DNA of 64,000 nt, from positions 248,001 to 312,000 of the forward strand of contig JAGTTS010000002.1 in assembly GCA_018223375.1 (NCBI GenBank), in the 5' to 3' direction. This document shows, in pieces, positions 31,797 to 40,118 of the stretch (its first letter is position 1; each line of letters opens with the position of its first letter). A program made the translations under genes and the position numbers. The stretch comes from Clostridiaceae bacterium Marseille-Q3526. Its GTDB lineage: Bacteria; Bacillota; Clostridia; Lachnospirales; Lachnospiraceae. Below the pieces are notes generated by a model. That model was given only the letters and a program-made list of their open reading frames with translations, was not told the DNA's origin and did not search any database.

Positions 31797-34436
31797 GTGG
31801 AAAAATACGGTGTAAACGAACTGAGAAAGATGTTCCTGGAATTTTTTGAGAGCAAGGGACATCTGGCGATGAAGAGCTTTTCTCTGGTTCCGCATAATGA
31901 TAACAGCTTGCTGCTCATTAATTCCGGTATGGCTCCTTTAAAGCCGTACTTTACAGGCCAGGAAATTCCGCCGAGAAATCGCGTGACCACATGTCAGAAA
32001 TGTATCCGTACCGGCGATATTGAGAATATCGGAAAGACAGCCCGCCACGGCACATTTTTTGAGATGCTTGGAAACTTCTCCTTTGGAGATTATTTCAAAA
32101 CAGAAGCGATCCACTGGTCCTGGGAGTTCTTAACAGAGGTAGTGGGTCTGGATCCGGATCGTCTCTATCCGTCTATTTTCCAGGACGACGACGAGGCGTT
32201 CGAGATCTGGAACAAGGAGATGGGAATTCCGGCAGAGCGTATTTTCCGTTTCGGAAGAGAGGATAACTTCTGGGAGCACGGCGCAGGCCCCTGCGGTCCC
32301 TGTTCTGAGATTTACTATGACCGCGGCGAGAAATATGGCTGCGGAAAGCCGGGATGTACAGTAGGCTGCGAGTGCGACCGCTACATCGAGGTGTGGAACA
32401 ACGTGTTCTCCCAGTTTAATAACGACGGACACGGAAATTACACAGAGCTGGAACACAAAAATATCGATACGGGCATGGGCCTGGAGCGTCTGGCTGTTAT
32501 TGTGCAGGATGTGGATTCTCTTTTCACAATTGACACGAACAAGGCTCTTCTTGACCGTGTATGCGCTCTGGCAGGAAAGGAATACCAGAAGGATCACGAC
32601 ACAGACGTATCTCTTCGTATCGTGACAGATCATATCAAGTCCTGTACGTTCATGATCTCCGACGGCATCATGCCTTCCAACGAGGGACGGGGATACGTGC
32701 TCAGAAGACTGTTAAGACGTGCTGCCCGCCACGGCAGAAAGATGGGTATCGAGGGCAAGTTCCTGGCAGAGCTCTGCAAGACTGTCATCGAGCTTTCCAA
32801 GGACGGATATCCGGAGTTAGACGAGAAGAAGTCCATGATTTTCAAGGTTCTCACAGAGGAAGAGGACAAGTTCAACAAGGCCATTGACCAGGGACTTTCC
32901 ATCCTGGGCGAGATGGAGGCCGAGATGGCAGAGAAGGGCGAGAAGGTACTCTCCGGCGAGAATGCGTTTATGCTCTACGATACTTACGGCTTCCCGGTTG
33001 ACCTGACCAAGGAGATTCTGGAGGAGAAGAACCTTTCTGTAGACGAGGACGGTTTCGCCGCCTGCATGAAAAAGCAGAAAGAGACAGCCAGAGCGGCCAG
33101 AAAGACGACCAACTACATGGGAGCCGATGTGACCGTTTACCAGTCCATCGATCCGTCTGTCACCACAGAGTTCGTAGGTTACGACAGACTGACTCACCAG
33201 TCTGAGATTACGGTTCTCACTACAGAGGACGAGCTGGCAGAGGCCCTCACAGACGGCCAGAACGGAACGATTATCGTAAAGGAAACTCCTTTCTACGCTA
33301 CCATGGGCGGCCAGCAGGCAGATATCGGCGTGATCCGCACAGAGGGCGGCGAGTTCCAGGTAAAGGATACCATTAAGCTTCAGGGCGGCAAGGTAGGCCA
33401 TGTGGGAACTGTCACAAAGGGCATGTTCAAGGTCGGAGATCAGGTGACTCTCGAGGTAAATAAGGAAAACCGCGAGCTGACAGGCAGAAACCACTCTGCT
33501 ACCCACCTGCTTCACAAAGCTCTGCGCACGGTTCTGGGAACGCATGTAGAGCAGGCTGGTTCCCTTGTGACAAGCGACAGACTCCGCTTTGACTTTACCC
33601 ATTTCTCTGCCATGACTCCAGAGGAGATTGCAAAGGTAGAGAAGATGGTAAACGATGAGATCGCTGCGTCTCTTCCGGTTGTGACAGACATTATGAGTCT
33701 GGAAGAGGCCAAGAAGACAGGAGCTATGGCGCTCTTTGGCGAGAAGTACGGCGACAGTGTCCGCGTAGTAAAGATGGGAGATTTCTCCACAGAGCTCTGC
33801 GGCGGAACCCATGTTCCGAATACCAGCACGATTTCTTCCTTCAAGATCATTTCCGAGGCCGGAATTGCAGCAGGCGTGAGACGTATCGAGGCTCTTACCA
33901 GCACAGGTCTCATGAACTACTACCACGAGATGGAGGAGGAGTTCCACGAGGCTGCCAAGCTTGTGAAGACAACTCCGGCTGCCCTGCACGATAAGCTTCA
34001 GGCTATGCTGGACGAGATCAAGGCGCTTCATTCTGAGAACGAGAAGTTAAAGAGCAAGCTGGCCAACGATTCTCTGGGCGACGTAATGAACCAGGTAAAA
34101 GAAGTAAACGGCGTGAAATTCCTGGCCGCTAAGGTAGACGGCGTGGATATGAACGGTCTGAGAAACCTGGGCGACCAGTTAAAAGAGAAGCTGGGCGAGG
34201 GCGTAGTTCTCATTGCCTCTGTACAGGACGGCAAGGTAAACCTGATGGCTTCCGCAACAGACGAGGCTCAGAAGAAGGGCGCCCATGCAGGAAACCTGCT
34301 CAAGGCGATTGCTTCCTTAGTTGGCGGCGGCGGCGGCGGACGTCCGAACATGGCCCAGGCCGGCGGAAAGAATCCGGCGGGAGTGGAGGAAGCTCTGAAG
34401 AAGGCAGAAGAGGTTATCGCTTCCCAGATTCAGTAA
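31797..34436 (+). CDS. alaS: alanine--tRNA ligase
   Basis: An 879-aa class II synthetase of standard length. The catalytic core begins KYGVNELRKMFLEFFESKGH with motif 2 VTTCQKCIRTGDIENIGKT. The editing domain has NHSATHLLHKAL (HxxxH, near residue 565) and CGGTHV near 668 for zinc, and the C-terminal DHHA1 domain ends with VGGGGGGRPNMAQAGG. The start is GTG 31797 with AGGAGG seven bases upstream. Codon use is strongly biased, as expected for a highly expressed gene. It stands alone with its own promoter. Confidence 0.99.
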   Translation: MEKYGVNELRKMFLEFFESKGHLAMKSFSLVPHNDNSLLLINSGMAPLKPYFTGQEIPPRNRVTTCQKCIRTGDIENIGKTARHGTFFEMLGNFSFGDYFKTEAIHWSWEFLTEVVGLDPDRLYPSIFQDDDEAFEIWNKEMGIPAERIFRFGREDNFWEHGAGPCGPCSEIYYDRGEKYGCGKPGCTVGCECDRYIEVWNNVFSQFNNDGHGNYTELEHKNIDTGMGLERLAVIVQDVDSLFTIDTNKALLDRVCALAGKEYQKDHDTDVSLRIVTDHIKSCTFMISDGIMPSNEGRGYVLRRLLRRAARHGRKMGIEGKFLAELCKTVIELSKDGYPELDEKKSMIFKVLTEEEDKFNKAIDQGLSILGEMEAEMAEKGEKVLSGENAFMLYDTYGFPVDLTKEILEEKNLSVDEDGFAACMKKQKETARAARKTTNYMGADVTVYQSIDPSVTTEFVGYDRLTHQSEITVLTTEDELAEALTDGQNGTIIVKETPFYATMGGQQADIGVIRTEGGEFQVKDTIKLQGGKVGHVGTVTKGMFKVGDQVTLEVNKENRELTGRNHSATHLLHKALRTVLGTHVEQAGSLVTSDRLRFDFTHFSAMTPEEIAKVEKMVNDEIAASLPVVTDIMSLEEAKKTGAMALFGEKYGDSVRVVKMGDFSTELCGGTHVPNTSTISSFKIISEAGIAAGVRRIEALTSTGLMNYYHEMEEEFHEAAKLVKTTPAALHDKLQAMLDEIKALHSENEKLKSKLANDSLGDVMNQVKEVNGVKFLAAKVDGVDMNGLRNLGDQLKEKLGEGVVLIASVQDGKVNLMASATDEAQKKGAHAGNLLKAIASLVGGGGGGRPNMAQAGGKNPAGVEEALKKAEEVIASQIQ

Positions 34437-34498
34437 ACGGTCTGGAACAGAAGACCGACGAAAAAAATAAAAAAAATTCAAAAAACATAAAAATCCTG

Positions 34499-34526
34499 TT
34501 GACGAATATGGGATTTGTGGTATAAT
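34499..34526 (+). promoter_or_regulatory. sigma-A promoter of rpsU
   Basis: TTGACG (5 of 6), a 16-bp spacer and a perfect TATAAT (34521-34526), 82 bp before the rpsU start. Confidence 0.85.
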
Positions 34527-34553
34527 CATAACAGTGCTAAAAAAATGCCCAAA

Positions 34554-34586
34554 CAGTTGTATTAATATGCACTTATTACACAACTG
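34554..34586 (+). promoter_or_regulatory. leader hairpin of rpsU
   Basis: CAGTTGT (34554-34560) pairs with ACAACTG (34580-34586), with a 19-nt loop, just before the ribosome site AAGGGAGG. It could regulate translation, but no family is recognised. Confidence 0.4.
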
Positions 34587-34607
34587 AAGGGAGGTTAGGT
34601 GTGAGCT

Positions 34608-34784
34608 ATGTCAAATGTAATCGTTAAAGATAACGAAAGTTTAGACAGCGCTTTACGCAGATTCAAAAGAAACTGTGCAAAGGCTGGTATTCAGCAGGAG
34701 ATTCGCAAGAGAGAGCATTACGAGAAACCAAGCGTTAGACGTAAGAAGAAATCTGAAGCTGCTAGAAAACGCAAATACAATTAA
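34608..34784 (+). CDS. rpsU: 30S ribosomal protein S21
   Basis: A 58-aa basic protein: MSNVIVKDNESLDSALRRFK, then the typical S21 run CAKAGIQQEIRKREHYEKPS and a Lys/Arg-rich tail. It binds the 30S platform near the anti-Shine-Dalgarno. The start ATG 34608 is preceded by GGGAGG at a rather long distance (about 13 bases), with GTGAG in between. It has its own promoter and a strong terminator. Confidence 0.98.
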   Translation: MSNVIVKDNESLDSALRRFKRNCAKAGIQQEIRKREHYEKPSVRRKKKSEAARKRKYN

Positions 34785-34791
34785 TCAAGAC

Positions 34792-34824
34792 AAAATCCCT
34801 GGCTTTTAAAGCCAGGGATTTTTT
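34792..34824 (+). terminator. terminator of rpsU
   Basis: AAAATCCCTGGC pairs with GCCAGGGATTTT around a TTTTAAA loop, followed by a T run ending at 34824. Confidence 0.95.
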
Positions 34825-34847
34825 GTGGTGGTGCGCCAGTCTCCACC

Positions 34848-34987
34848 TTGCGAATGAGGGAAAATTTTTGATGATTTTTGTCTTGCGAACAAGAAAAACT
34901 TTTTGACGATTTTTGTCTTGCGAACAAGGAAAACTTTTTGATGATTTTTGTCCTATGAACGAGGAAAAATTTTCGGTGACTTTGCTG
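34848..34987 (+). repeat. four tandem 35-bp repeats
   Basis: Units start at 34848, 34883, 34918 and 34953. Units 1-3 differ at only a few positions (TTGCGAACAAG, then AAAACTTTTTGA, then GATTTTTGTC); unit 4 is degenerate. The 35-bp period is not a multiple of three, so it is not a coding repeat. There are no spacers, so it is not CRISPR. Confidence 0.93.
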
Positions 34988-35013
34988 GAACAAGAAAATT
35001 TTTCCCTCGTTCA
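34956..35013 (+). repeat. inverted repeat formed by repeat unit 4 and the flanking sequence
   Basis: A 19-nt arm (34956-34974) pairs with a 20-nt arm (34994-35013) with one extra base, loop 19 nt, followed by five T. It could act as a second terminator behind rpsU. Confidence 0.75.
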
Positions 35014-35037
35014 TTTTTAACAGATGCTTTTTACGGT

Positions 35038-35063
35038 CCAGGCATAAGCTGCCTGGCTTTTTT
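35038..35063 (+). terminator. short terminator upstream of yqfC
   Basis: CCAGGCA pairs with TGCCTGG around a five-base loop, with T at 35058-35063. It overlaps a candidate sigma-E promoter. Confidence 0.65.
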
Positions 35064-35071
35064 CATATATT
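35042..35071 (+). promoter_or_regulatory. candidate sigma-E promoter of yqfC
   Basis: GCATAAG (35042-35048), a 15-bp spacer and CATATATT (35064-35071) resemble sigma-E -35 and -10 boxes. The yqfC family is sigma-E dependent in Bacillus. The -35 lies inside the terminator hairpin. Confidence 0.45.
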
Positions 35072-35102
35072 GAGTATGAGAATGGGGAGAGGCGGCGCTT
35101 GC

Positions 35103-35375
35103 TTGTTCGACAGACAGAAAAGAGCGGTTGTGTCGGCCCTCAATCTTCCGGAAGACGTAATGCTGGGGGATATGTTTCTGAGCTTTACGGGAAACAGAGG
35201 CGTTCTGATAGAAAATTACAGGAGTATTATTCTCTACACAGATACTGCGCTGCGGCTTCAGGGAAAAAACGGCCGTTTAACGATAGAGGGAACATGTCTG
35301 ACGATCCGCTATTATGACAAGGAACAGCTTTTTCTGTCAGGGCTGATCCGCTCTGCAGTATTCGAGCCGCTTTAA
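35103..35375 (+). CDS. yqfC: sporulation protein YqfC
   Basis: A small YabP/YqfC family protein: LNLPEDVMLGDMFLSFTGNRGVLIENYRSIILYT is the conserved core, followed by LRLQGKNGRLTIEGTCLTI and IRSAVFEPL. It is a mother-cell sporulation protein with a mild phenotype in Bacillus. I place the start at TTG 35103 because the proposed sigma-E start of transcription is near 35078 and GGGGAGAGG lies upstream. Starts at TTG 35070, ATG 35076 or ATG 35082 would lengthen it by 7-11 residues but lack a ribosome site. yqfD follows 10 bp later. Confidence 0.85.
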   Translation: MFDRQKRAVVSALNLPEDVMLGDMFLSFTGNRGVLIENYRSIILYTDTALRLQGKNGRLTIEGTCLTIRYYDKEQLFLSGLIRSAVFEPL

Positions 35376-35385
35376 GGAGGAGAAC

Positions 35386-36606
35386 ATGAACCGGTTCAGA
35401 CATGCGCTTACGGGAATGGTGAGGGTAAGGCTTACGGGCTGTTCGCCGGAACGGTTTTTCAACCTCTGCGGCCAGGGAGACGTTGAAATATGGAATATTT
35501 CCTGTGCAGATCATGAATATGAATGCTGCATGACGGTTCAGGGCTTTTTCGCCTGCCGCCCTCTGGCAAAAAAAGCTGGAATTCGCCTGAAACTGCTGAA
35601 AAAGAGGGGGCTGCCCTTCTTTTTTTACAGAAACAGAAAGCGGAAGCTGTGGGCTGCCGGCTTTTTTTCTTTTTTCATGATTCTGTATCTCTGCTCGCTG
35701 TTTATCTGGGATATCGAATTTCAGGGGAATCTGCGCCACTCGGACCAGGAACTTTTAAATTTTCTGAAGACAGAGGAGATTTCCTGCGGAGTGCGAAAGG
35801 GCGGGATTGACTGTGAAGAGCTGGAAGGCAGGATCCGAAGCCGGTATCCGGACGTTACCTGGGTTTCGGCCAGAGTGAAGGGAACCAGGCTGTACGTCCA
35901 CATTAAGGAAAATGACGTGGTGCTGACGGTTCCTGAAAAGGATCAAACGCCTGCTGATCTGGCGGCAGCTGAGAACGGAACGATTGTTTCCATGGTCGTC
36001 AGAAGCGGTATCCCTATGGTGCGTCCGGGGGATACGGTAGAAAAGGGGCAGGTGTTAGTCAGCGGGACGATTCCCATTACGGACGACGGAGGAACGGTCG
36101 TATCAGAGTACACAGTCAGAGCAGACGCAGATATTGTGGGAAGACACAGAAAGGTGGAAAAAACGAAGGTTCCCCTGTGGCATGAGGAAAAGATTCCAAC
36201 AGGCAGAGAGCGGAAAGGAATTTTCTTTCAGATATTTGGAAAAACCTTTGTCCTGCTGCCGCCGGATTTCAAGGGGAGGGAGTGGATTTATGCGGCAGAG
36301 ACGAGACAGGCTCATATTACAGAGACCTTCTGCCTGCCTTTTTTCTATGGGACGGTCAGAGCGGAGGAATATGTGTCCTGTTTTATGAATTATACAGAAA
36401 ACGAGCTTTCCGCCATGGCAGAGGAATACAGAAGACAGACCGAGGCAAAATTAATAGAAAAGGGGGTACAAATTATAGAAAATAATGTTACAATACTAGA
36501 TAATGATTCTGCCTGCCAGTTTCAGCTGGAGATGACGGTGGAGGAGCCCTTTGGCCGCCTGGTTCCTGTGGAGGAAAGGAAGCGTCCAGAGGGGGAAGGA
36601 GACTAA
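35386..36606 (+). CDS. yqfD: sporulation protein YqfD
   Basis: A 406-aa protein with the YqfD pattern: an N-terminal soluble region (GMVRVRLTGCSPERFFNLC), one membrane segment near residues 88-107 (LWAAGFFSFFMILYLCSLFIWD), then an extracytoplasmic beta-rich domain (VSARVKGTRLYVHIKENDVV, GDTVEKGQVLVSGTI). It is needed for efficient sporulation in Bacillus; biochemical role unknown. It starts after AAGGAGGAG and is followed eight bases later by phoH, the usual yqfC/yqfD/phoH/ybeY order. Confidence 0.95.
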   Translation: MNRFRHALTGMVRVRLTGCSPERFFNLCGQGDVEIWNISCADHEYECCMTVQGFFACRPLAKKAGIRLKLLKKRGLPFFFYRNRKRKLWAAGFFSFFMILYLCSLFIWDIEFQGNLRHSDQELLNFLKTEEISCGVRKGGIDCEELEGRIRSRYPDVTWVSARVKGTRLYVHIKENDVVLTVPEKDQTPADLAAAENGTIVSMVVRSGIPMVRPGDTVEKGQVLVSGTIPITDDGGTVVSEYTVRADADIVGRHRKVEKTKVPLWHEEKIPTGRERKGIFFQIFGKTFVLLPPDFKGREWIYAAETRQAHITETFCLPFFYGTVRAEEYVSCFMNYTENELSAMAEEYRRQTEAKLIEKGVQIIENNVTILDNDSACQFQLEMTVEEPFGRLVPVEERKRPEGEGD

Positions 36607-36614
36607 CAGCAAAG

Positions 36615-37625
36615 ATGAGCGTAATAGAGACTATAATCGACATACCGATGGAGCACGAGAGGAACGTCTGCGGACAGTTTGACGCGTACCTGAAAAAAAT
36701 CGAGCGCACGCTCCACGTGACGATGATTGCCAGAGACGGGGCGCTTAAAATCATTGGTCCGGAGCACGCTATCCGGCAGGCGAAAAGCGTATTTAACAAC
36801 CTGATTGAGCTTTCCAAACGGGGGAATACCATCACAGAACAGAATGTGGACTATGCAATTTCCCTGTCCTTTACAGAAAATGACGATAAAATTCTGGAGA
36901 TAGACAAAGACATTATCTGCCGCACAGTAACCGGAAAGCCGGTGAAGCCCAAAACTCTGGGACAGAAGCAGTATGTGGATGCCATCAGAAAGAAGATGAT
37001 CGTATTCGGCATCGGCCCGGCTGGAACGGGAAAGACGTACCTGGCTATGGCCATGGCCATTCAGGCCTTTAAAAACGGGGAGGTGGGCAGAATTATCCTG
37101 ACCCGACCTGCCATTGAGGCGGGAGAGCGGCTGGGCTTTCTGCCGGGAGATCTGCAGAGCAAAATAGACCCCTATTTAAGACCTCTGTACGACGCGCTGT
37201 ACCAGATTATGGGGGCGGAGAGCTATCTGCACAACTCCGAGAAGGGCCTGATCGAGGTGGCGCCTCTGGCCTACATGAGAGGGCGCACCCTGGACAACGC
37301 TTTTATTATTCTGGATGAGGCCCAGAATACGACGCCGGCTCAGATGAAGATGTTCCTGACGCGAATCGGCTTCGGTTCCAAGGTGATCGTTACGGGAGAC
37401 CAGTCCCAGAAGGATCTGCCGGCAGGAGCGGCGTCAGGACTTGACACGGCCATCCGGGTTTTGAAAAAGCTTGACGATATCAGCTTCTGCTATCTGACCA
37501 GCTCGGACGTGGTGCGCCACCCGCTGGTACAGAAGATTGTGGAGGCCTACGAGGATTACGAGAAGAAGAGCGCTCAGACGCAGAAGCAAATACAGACGAA
37601 AAAGAGGAACAGACATGACGATTAA
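36615..37625 (+). CDS. phoH: PhoH family ATPase
   Basis: A 336-aa P-loop protein with Walker A GPAGTGKT at residues 134-141, ILTRPAIEAGERLGFLPGD, and Walker B FIILDEAQNTTPAQMKMFLTRIG. The N-terminal part carries a KH-like segment (VTMIARDGALKIIGPE). It is thought to act in RNA metabolism with YbeY; the substrate is unproven. Its last codons overlap the ybeY start by 11 bp, implying translational coupling. The start ATG has only a weak site, within the yqfD end. Confidence 0.95.
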   Translation: MSVIETIIDIPMEHERNVCGQFDAYLKKIERTLHVTMIARDGALKIIGPEHAIRQAKSVFNNLIELSKRGNTITEQNVDYAISLSFTENDDKILEIDKDIICRTVTGKPVKPKTLGQKQYVDAIRKKMIVFGIGPAGTGKTYLAMAMAIQAFKNGEVGRIILTRPAIEAGERLGFLPGDLQSKIDPYLRPLYDALYQIMGAESYLHNSEKGLIEVAPLAYMRGRTLDNAFIILDEAQNTTPAQMKMFLTRIGFGSKVIVTGDQSQKDLPAGAASGLDTAIRVLKKLDDISFCYLTSSDVVRHPLVQKIVEAYEDYEKKSAQTQKQIQTKKRNRHDD

Positions 37626-38112
37626 TATTGAATACGAGGCAGAGAAAAAGCTGGATCTTCCCTATGAGGAGATCATCAGAGAGGTTGTGACGGCCGCTCT
37701 GGATTACGAGAAATGTCCCTATGAGGCGGAAGTAAATGTGCTTCTCACAGACGATCAGGAGATCCACCGGATCAACCAGGAATTCCGCGGCATCGACCGT
37801 GCCACGGACGTGCTCTCATTTCCTATGGGAGACTATGAGACGCCTTCTGATTTTGAGCGTCTGGAGGAGGTGGCGGAGGATTATTTTAACCTGGAGACAG
37901 GAGAACTTCTGCTGGGAGACATTGTTATTTCTGTGGACAAGGTGGAGGAACAGGCGGAAAAATACGGCCATTCCCAGGCCAGAGAGCTGGCGTTTTTGAC
38001 AGCTCACAGTATGCTCCACTTATGTGGATATGACCACATGGAAGAGGACGAGCGTCTGGTGATGGAGAAGAAGCAGGAAGAAATTTTAAGCCTTAAAGGC
38101 TACATCAGATAG
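37615..38112 (+). CDS. ybeY: endoribonuclease YbeY (rRNA maturation)
   Basis: A 165-aa metalloenzyme. The zinc motif HSMLHLCGYDH gives His 131, His 135 and His 141, and RATDVLSFPMGD is the second family block. It matures 16S rRNA 3' ends and takes part in ribosome quality control. The start ATG 37615 lies inside the phoH coding end; an in-frame upstream start would add 26 non-homologous residues. The first position of the family HGxLHLxGYDH motif is Ser instead of Gly, seen elsewhere too. Confidence 0.96.
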   Translation: MTINIEYEAEKKLDLPYEEIIREVVTAALDYEKCPYEAEVNVLLTDDQEIHRINQEFRGIDRATDVLSFPMGDYETPSDFERLEEVAEDYFNLETGELLLGDIVISVDKVEEQAEKYGHSQARELAFLTAHSMLHLCGYDHMEEDERLVMEKKQEEILSLKGYIR

Positions 38113-38122
38113 GCGGTTCTCT

Positions 38123-40060
38123 ATGAATGGAAGAATGAGACGAAGAGGGACGGGAAGGCGGCAGCCGGAGCGGAGAGTGATTACTCTTGCGGATCTTCAG
38201 GATGCTTTTGACACCGCTCCTCCATCAGAACGTCCGTCTGCGCCTCCTTTTAAGACTTCCGAGCACCAGCCGGACAGACGGGGAGAACCGAAGAGAGAGC
38301 GGACTGTATCTGCAGCGCCGGCCAGAAAAGAAGACAGGCGGCAGGAGGCTTCTGCCGAGAAGAGGCCGGAACAAAGGAAGCCTAAAAGGCAGACGGTACA
38401 GGAACCGGCAAAAACCAAACGGAAAAAGACCGGGAATTTTGTGATTCAGGGAACGATCCTTGCCGTGGCCGGCATTATTGTGCGGCTGATTGGGCTGATG
38501 TACCGGATCCCCATGACAAATATCATCGGGGACGAGGGCATGGGATACTATTCCACTGCCTTTAATGTGTACAACATTGTCCTGATTCTCTCCTCCTACA
38601 GCCTTCCTCTGGCCGTCTCCAAGATGGTTTCGGCAAGGCTGGCCAGAGGAGAGTTCAGAAACGCCTCCCGGGTGCTCTGGGCGGCTCTGGTGTACGCTAC
38701 CATAGCCGGAGGGCTGGCCTGCGCTCTGGTCTGGCATTTCGGCGATTTTTTTGCGGACAAGGTGTTTATGACTCCGTTCTGCGTATACGCCTTAAAGACG
38801 TTAGCCCCCACCATCTGGGTGATGGCCTATCTGGGCGTGCTGAGGGGCTATTTCCAGGGCCACGGAACGATGGTTCCCACCGCCTTTTCCCAGATTTTTG
38901 AGCAGGTAGTGAACGCGGTAATCAGCGTGACAGCGGCAGGCCTTTTGTTTAAGGTGGGACTGGATTCCAACCGCGTTTTCGAGACCACAGGATATCCGGA
39001 GGCCTTCGGAGCAGCCGGAGGCACCATCGGAACAGGAGCGGGCGCTCTGACTGCGCTCCTCTTCATGCTGTTTTTATTTGCTGTCTACCGTCCGGTGATG
39101 AGAAAGCGCGCCAGAAAGGACAGAAAGGGAAGGAAAGAGTCCTACGGCCATATTTCCAGATCCTTCGCCCTGACGGTTCTGCCGGTTATTTTAAGCTCTG
39201 CCGTCTATAACATCAACGCAGTTCTGGACAACAGCATTATGGCTTATGGAATGGGCGCTCTGGGCCAGGGAGAGGAATTCCTGGCGCTCTGGGGCATTTA
39301 CAACAATAAATATCTGCTTCTGGTTCATGTGCCGTTAGCCATGGCCAACGCCCTGTCCTCCTCTCTGATTCCGTCCCTGGCGGCGGCTGTGGCGAAAAAG
39401 GAGAGGCAGGAGGCAAAAAGAAAAACAGGGATGGCGATCCGGTTTTCCATGGTAATTGCCATTCCGGCCGCTGTGGGACTGACGGTTCTGGCGGAACCGG
39501 TGACTCGTCTTCTCTTCCACAGCGGGGATACGGCGTCGGCGGTCCAGATGATGGTCTGCGGCTCCTCAGCCATTGTGTTTTTATCTCTGTCCACAGTGAC
39601 GAACGCGATTTTACAGGGGCTGAGCCACATGAATATTCCGGTCCGGAACGCGGCAGCAGCCCTGATTCTTCATGTGGCGGCTCTGTACGTGATGCTCATG
39701 GGACTTCACTGGGGAATTTACAGCGTGCTGTACGCCAATATTCTGTTTGCGGCCATTATCTGCCTGTTAAATGGGCTGGCGATTCGAAAGCATCTGCGAT
39801 ACAGACAGGAGATAAAGAGAACCTTCCTGATCCCTGCTCTGGCGGCGGCAGTGATGGGAGCGGCAGCCTACGGAAGCTACCAGGGCCTGCTTCTGCTCCT
39901 TAAAAACAGCGCGGCAGCCACGATTCTGGCAGTGTGCGCCGGAGGGGCTGTCTACGGCTGTCTGCTTTTAAAGCTTGGCGGCGTGGAACAGTCAGAGCTT
40001 CGCTCCATGCCGGGCGGCACAAAGGTCATTGCCCTTGGACGAAAATTCCATCTTTTTTAA
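38123..40060 (+). CDS. SpoVB/MurJ-type MOP superfamily flippase with long basic N-terminal extension
   Basis: A 645-aa protein. Residues 1-110 are hydrophilic, rich in Arg, Glu, Pro and Lys, and probably disordered. The rest holds about 14 membrane segments starting GNFVIQGTILAVAGIIVRLIGLMYRIPMTNIIGDEGMG, the hallmark of SpoVB-like polysaccharide or lipid II flippases, with LAVSKMVSARLARGE and GYFQGHGTMVPTAFSQI. It should move lipid-linked glycan precursors across the membrane, for spore cortex or for wall synthesis. Known SpoVB proteins are about 520 aa, so the N-terminal extension is unusual. It follows ybeY by 10 bp. A terminator lies at 40077. Confidence 0.9.
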   Translation: MNGRMRRRGTGRRQPERRVITLADLQDAFDTAPPSERPSAPPFKTSEHQPDRRGEPKRERTVSAAPARKEDRRQEASAEKRPEQRKPKRQTVQEPAKTKRKKTGNFVIQGTILAVAGIIVRLIGLMYRIPMTNIIGDEGMGYYSTAFNVYNIVLILSSYSLPLAVSKMVSARLARGEFRNASRVLWAALVYATIAGGLACALVWHFGDFFADKVFMTPFCVYALKTLAPTIWVMAYLGVLRGYFQGHGTMVPTAFSQIFEQVVNAVISVTAAGLLFKVGLDSNRVFETTGYPEAFGAAGGTIGTGAGALTALLFMLFLFAVYRPVMRKRARKDRKGRKESYGHISRSFALTVLPVILSSAVYNINAVLDNSIMAYGMGALGQGEEFLALWGIYNNKYLLLVHVPLAMANALSSSLIPSLAAAVAKKERQEAKRKTGMAIRFSMVIAIPAAVGLTVLAEPVTRLLFHSGDTASAVQMMVCGSSAIVFLSLSTVTNAILQGLSHMNIPVRNAAAALILHVAALYVMLMGLHWGIYSVLYANILFAAIICLLNGLAIRKHLRYRQEIKRTFLIPALAAAVMGAAAYGSYQGLLLLLKNSAAATILAVCAGGAVYGCLLLKLGGVEQSELRSMPGGTKVIALGRKFHLF

Positions 40061-40076
40061 AAATGTGTTTAAAAAG

Positions 40077-40117
40077 TTCCCTCCTGACGGATACTACCGG
40101 TAAGGAGGGAATTTTTT
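40077..40117 (+). terminator. terminator after the flippase, carrying the next gene's ribosome site
   Basis: TTCCCTCCT (40077-40085) pairs with AGGAGGGAA (40103-40111), followed by six T. The right arm is also the Shine-Dalgarno of the gene starting at 40119. Confidence 0.88.
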
Positions 40118-40118
40118 C

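Noticed and set aside
32817..34031. 404-aa open frame on the minus strand
   Set aside because: It lies wholly opposite alaS, a certain gene with strong codon bias, and the translation has no family features. It is an antisense shadow.
34848..34987. CRISPR array
   Set aside because: The 35-bp units are head to tail without spacers, and there are no cas genes.
34781..35014. 77-aa minus-strand frame across the 35-bp repeats
   Set aside because: The repeat period is not a multiple of three, so the protein is not periodic. The Lys/Phe/Ser-rich product arises from the low-complexity DNA.
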